Positions 61,340 through 64,000 of a stretch of 64,000 nucleotides of DNA are shown piece by piece (position 1 is the first letter of the stretch; each line of letters begins with the position of its first letter). A program made the translations under genes and the position numbers. The notes beneath the pieces are model-generated. The model was not told the DNA's origin. It saw only the letters and a list, made by a program, of their open reading frames with translations, and did no database searches. The DNA is from an uncultured Pelagibacteraceae bacterium (lineage in GTDB: Bacteria > Pseudomonadota > Alphaproteobacteria > Pelagibacterales > Pelagibacteraceae), in assembly GCA_902600245.1 (NCBI GenBank), contig CACKIQ010000002.1:1-64000 (forward strand), read 5' to 3'.

Positions 61340-64000
61340 TTAGTTAATAATTGCCTGAATTTCTTGATTTCTTAAGAGATTTAGAGATTTTCTTTCTAAT
61401 TTACGTGCATTTTTTAATCTAAATTTAAGAATATTATCTTCAGTGACCAAATTAATATTTACGATAGTTTTGCCTTCATCATTCAAAATTGTAGATATTT
61501 TTTCAATCTGTTCTTCAGAATTAAGCTGGAATGAAACCTCGTTAATAGGGCTATTAAATAAATCTTTAAGTGAGGCTATTTTTTGCACATTAATTCTAGT
61601 TAGTCGATTTTCATCATTAGAAAGATTTTTATATATTGTTAAAATAAGTGAGCTACCTTCTTTCAGAATTTCTCTATTTAATTCTAAAACATCTGAGAAA
61701 ATAAAAAGTTCAAATACACTTGATAAATCTGTTAATTTTAAAACAGCATAGGAATTTCCTTTTGCTGTTTTTCTTTCTTGAACCTTCAGCAGTGTTGCAG
61801 CTATGTTAGCGTCTTTTAAATCTTCTTTTGAAAAAAAACTTGAATAATCTGTTATTTTATAATCATTAAAAATCTCTGTAAATTGATTTAACGGATGGTC
61901 TGAAATAAAGAAACCAACTGATTCAAATTCTTTTGATAATCTTTCTTCAAATTTCCAATCTTTAGTTTTTATTAAAAAATCATCCTGCGTGCTTTCATCT
62001 TCTGAGAATAAATCAATTTGATTGACGGATTTATTATCAAATATATTTTTACTTTTAGCTATCATACCTGGAATTGAATCATGTAAAGCCTGTCTATTTG
62101 GGTTTAAATTATCAAATGCACCAGATTTAACCAAACCTTCTAATTGAAGTTTATTTATATCTTTTGGATTTACTCTATTTATAAAATCATGAATTGACTC
62201 AAATTTTCCATTTAAAATTCTTTCCTCAACTATATTTGATATTGCCTCATAACCTACAGCTTTAATTCCTCCCAAAGCATAATAAAATTTATTATCAATT
62301 GTTCTAAAATCTGCAAAACATTCATTTATATCAGGACGAACAACTTCAACTTTTAATCTTTTTAATTCCTCATAAAATTCACTTAATTTATTTTGATTTG
62401 ATATATCCATAGTCATTGACGCTGCAATAAACTCATGCGGATAATATGTTTTTAAAAATGCAGTTTGGTAAGAAATAATTGCATATGCTGCAGCGTGACT
62501 TTTATTAAAGCCATATTCTGCAAATGGTTCAATTTTTAAAAAAATTCCAGCAGCAACATCTTTTGCTATTCCATTTTTAACAGCTCCAGCAATAAACCCC
62601 TGTTTTTGTTTTTCAAGTTCTGCTCTTTTCTTTTTACCCATTGCTCTTCTTAAAAGATCAGCTTGTCCTGCTGTAAATCCTGATAATTTTTGTGCAATCT
62701 GCATTACCTGTTCTTGATAAATAATTACACCATAAGTTGGTTTTAAAATATCTTCTAGAAGTGGGTGTAAATAATCTGGTTTTTGTTTTCCATGTTTACA
62801 GTCATTATATGTTGGAATATTGCTCATTGGTCCCGGTCTGTATAGAGCAACTAAGGCAATAATATCTTCAATATGATTTGGTTTCATTTGAATTAAGGCT
62901 TCTCTCATACCAGCACTTTCAATTTGGAATAAGCCAACTGTTTTACCTGTAGACATTAGATCAAAAACTTTTTGATCTTCGTAACTTATTTTTTCTATAT
63001 CAAAATCTTTAGTTTTTTTTCTTACAAGTTTTTGTGTATTATTAATTACAGTTAGCGTTTTTAAACCCAAAAAGTCAAATTTTACTAAACCTGCATTTTC
63101 TGCTGAGTACATATCGAATTGGGTAGATGGTAGTAATAAATCTGCAGAAACATCTTTGTATAAAGGAACAACTTCAGTGAGTTTTTTATCTGCTATTACT
63201 ACTCCAGCAGCATGTGTAGCAACGTTTCTGTTAAGACCTTCTAATTTTAAAGATAGATCTATAAGTTTTTTTACTCTTGGATCATCATTAATAAGTTTTT
63301 GTAACCGTGGCTCTCCTGCAATGCACTGAGTTAAATTTTGCGGTCTAGATGGATCAAAAGGTATCATTTTAGATATACTGTCAACAAATCCATATGCTAA
63401 TCCCAAAACTCTTCCAACGTCTCTAATTACCATTCGGGCTTTTAATTTACCAAATGTAATAATGTGAGCTACGCTATCTTTATATTTTGTTGTTAGATAT
63501 TCAAAAACTTGATCTCTTTTATCTTCACAAAAGTCTATATCAAAATCTGGCATTGAAATTCTATCTGGATTTAAAAATCTTTCAAAAATAAGATTAAATT
63601 TTATTGGATCAACATCTGTAATTGACAAACACCAAGCTACTAACGAACCAGCACCTGAACCTCTTCCAGGACCTACGGGGATATCATTATTTTTAGCCCA
63701 TTTTATGTAGTCAGCGACTATGAGAAAATAACTAGAATATTTCATTTTTATAATAATAGAAAGTTCATGATTTAGCCTGTCCTTATATTCTTTATATGAA
63801 TTGTTATTTTCTAAATCTTTATCACTTAAATTAAAAATCTTATTGAATTTAATTTTTAATCCTTTTATTGAATCTTTTTTTAAAGTTTCATCTGCATTTC
63901 CATCTTTATCACTACTAATATTAGGCAATATTGGGTTAGAAAATAATGGTCTATAGCTACATCTTAATGGAAAATTATAATTATTTTCTAAAGCTTCAGG
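61340..64000 (-). CDS. dnaE: DNA polymerase III alpha subunit, C-terminal part (N-terminus outside window)
   Basis: This is the replicative polymerase catalytic subunit. The frame is open to base 64000, giving about 886 visible residues of a protein usually near 1150. The PHP domain lies mostly outside. VGPGRGSGAGSLVAWCL and PDFDIDFCEDKRDQV (the catalytic Asp pair) are present. GLFQIESAGMREALIQMKP, ALYRPGPMSNIPTY, the helix-hairpin-helix (DINKLQLEGLVKSGAFDNL) and a C-terminal OB-fold region follow. The gene precedes rpsB, as is common in alphaproteobacteria. Confidence 0.97.
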   Translation of the reverse strand, partial: PEALENNYNFPLRCSYRPLFSNPILPNISSDKDGNADETLKKDSIKGLKIKFNKIFNLSDKDLENNNSYKEYKDRLNHELSIIIKMKYSSYFLIVADYIKWAKNNDIPVGPGRGSGAGSLVAWCLSITDVDPIKFNLIFERFLNPDRISMPDFDIDFCEDKRDQVFEYLTTKYKDSVAHIITFGKLKARMVIRDVGRVLGLAYGFVDSISKMIPFDPSRPQNLTQCIAGEPRLQKLINDDPRVKKLIDLSLKLEGLNRNVATHAAGVVIADKKLTEVVPLYKDVSADLLLPSTQFDMYSAENAGLVKFDFLGLKTLTVINNTQKLVRKKTKDFDIEKISYEDQKVFDLMSTGKTVGLFQIESAGMREALIQMKPNHIEDIIALVALYRPGPMSNIPTYNDCKHGKQKPDYLHPLLEDILKPTYGVIIYQEQVMQIAQKLSGFTAGQADLLRRAMGKKKRAELEKQKQGFIAGAVKNGIAKDVAAGIFLKIEPFAEYGFNKSHAAAYAIISYQTAFLKTYYPHEFIAASMTMDISNQNKLSEFYEELKRLKVEVVRPDINECFADFRTIDNKFYYALGGIKAVGYEAISNIVEERILNGKFESIHDFINRVNPKDINKLQLEGLVKSGAFDNLNPNRQALHDSIPGMIAKSKNIFDNKSVNQIDLFSEDESTQDDFLIKTKDWKFEERLSKEFESVGFFISDHPLNQFTEIFNDYKITDYSSFFSKEDLKDANIAATLLKVQERKTAKGNSYAVLKLTDLSSVFELFIFSDVLELNREILKEGSSLILTIYKNLSNDENRLTRINVQKIASLKDLFNSPINEVSFQLNSEEQIEKISTILNDEGKTIVNINLVTEDNILKFRLKNARKLERKSLNLLRNQEIQAIIN

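Noticed and set aside
1-64000. Genomic island, prophage, insertion sequence or defence system
   Set aside because: No transposase, integrase, restriction, toxin or phage-like proteins; composition and codon use look uniform and neighbourhoods are ancestral.

Overview
The window is about 70% A+T or more, with gaps between genes of a few bases to about 260 bp, no mobile elements, and classic alphaproteobacterial gene neighbourhoods. Together with the protein sequences this points to a streamlined marine alphaproteobacterium of the SAR11 clade (Pelagibacterales, Candidatus Pelagibacter-like). That placement is an inference from composition, synteny and family resemblance; no database was searched.

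Layout. 1-7489 (minus strand): dgt, argS, a small membrane protein in the usual SPOR-protein slot, nagZ, scpA, scpB, tatA, tatB, tatC and the start of serS. 7540-8633 (plus): an IscA/ErpA-type Fe-S carrier and xthA. 8625-12793: a zinc module of znuC-znuB-zur plus an Ldh2-family dehydrogenase, divergent from znuA across two tandem candidate Zur boxes. 12926-16411: a PhyH-like dioxygenase, then a coupled trio (73-aa membrane protein, ArsC-type arsenate reductase, MIP channel) and an atypical PiT-type transporter. 16436-21986 (minus): manC-like, ilvD and valS. 22111-22309: tRNA-Cys and tRNA-Asn. 22372-27369 (minus): an XRE regulator and the general amino-acid ABC transporter aapJQMP, with an intrinsic terminator after aapJ. 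27547-33597 (minus): tRNA-Arg, trkH, trkA, ntrX and ntrY. 33622-35674 (plus): ispDF, pgpA and cinA. 35667-42118 (minus): a ratA/COQ10-like gene, lipA, ftsB-like, eno, kdsA, pyrG, secG and tpiA. 42175-49587 (plus): a PpiD/SurA-like chaperone, trpE, trpG, trpD, trpC, lexA with two SOS boxes, and gltX. 49567-64000 (minus): dnaE (5' end outside the window), rpsB with a candidate pseudoknot leader, tsf, frr, uppS, cdsA, dxr, bamA, ompH/skp, fabZ, lpxD, lpxA, lpxI and lpxB.

The genes are mostly housekeeping: tRNA charging, envelope biogenesis (lipid A, BamA, isoprenoids), Tat export, chromosome condensation, tryptophan and branched-chain amino-acid synthesis, and uptake of zinc, potassium, amino acids and probably phosphate. 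No wholly unknown multi-gene system is evident. The most unusual points are: an NtrX with no GAFTGA loop and a Walker B Glu-to-Gln change, paired with an NtrY lacking PAS; the arsenate-reductase/channel/PiT cluster; paired Zur boxes beside a Zur with few histidines; an rpsB leader with pseudoknot-type pairings; and many places where a familiar alphaproteobacterial gene block appears deleted so that its former neighbours now touch or overlap.
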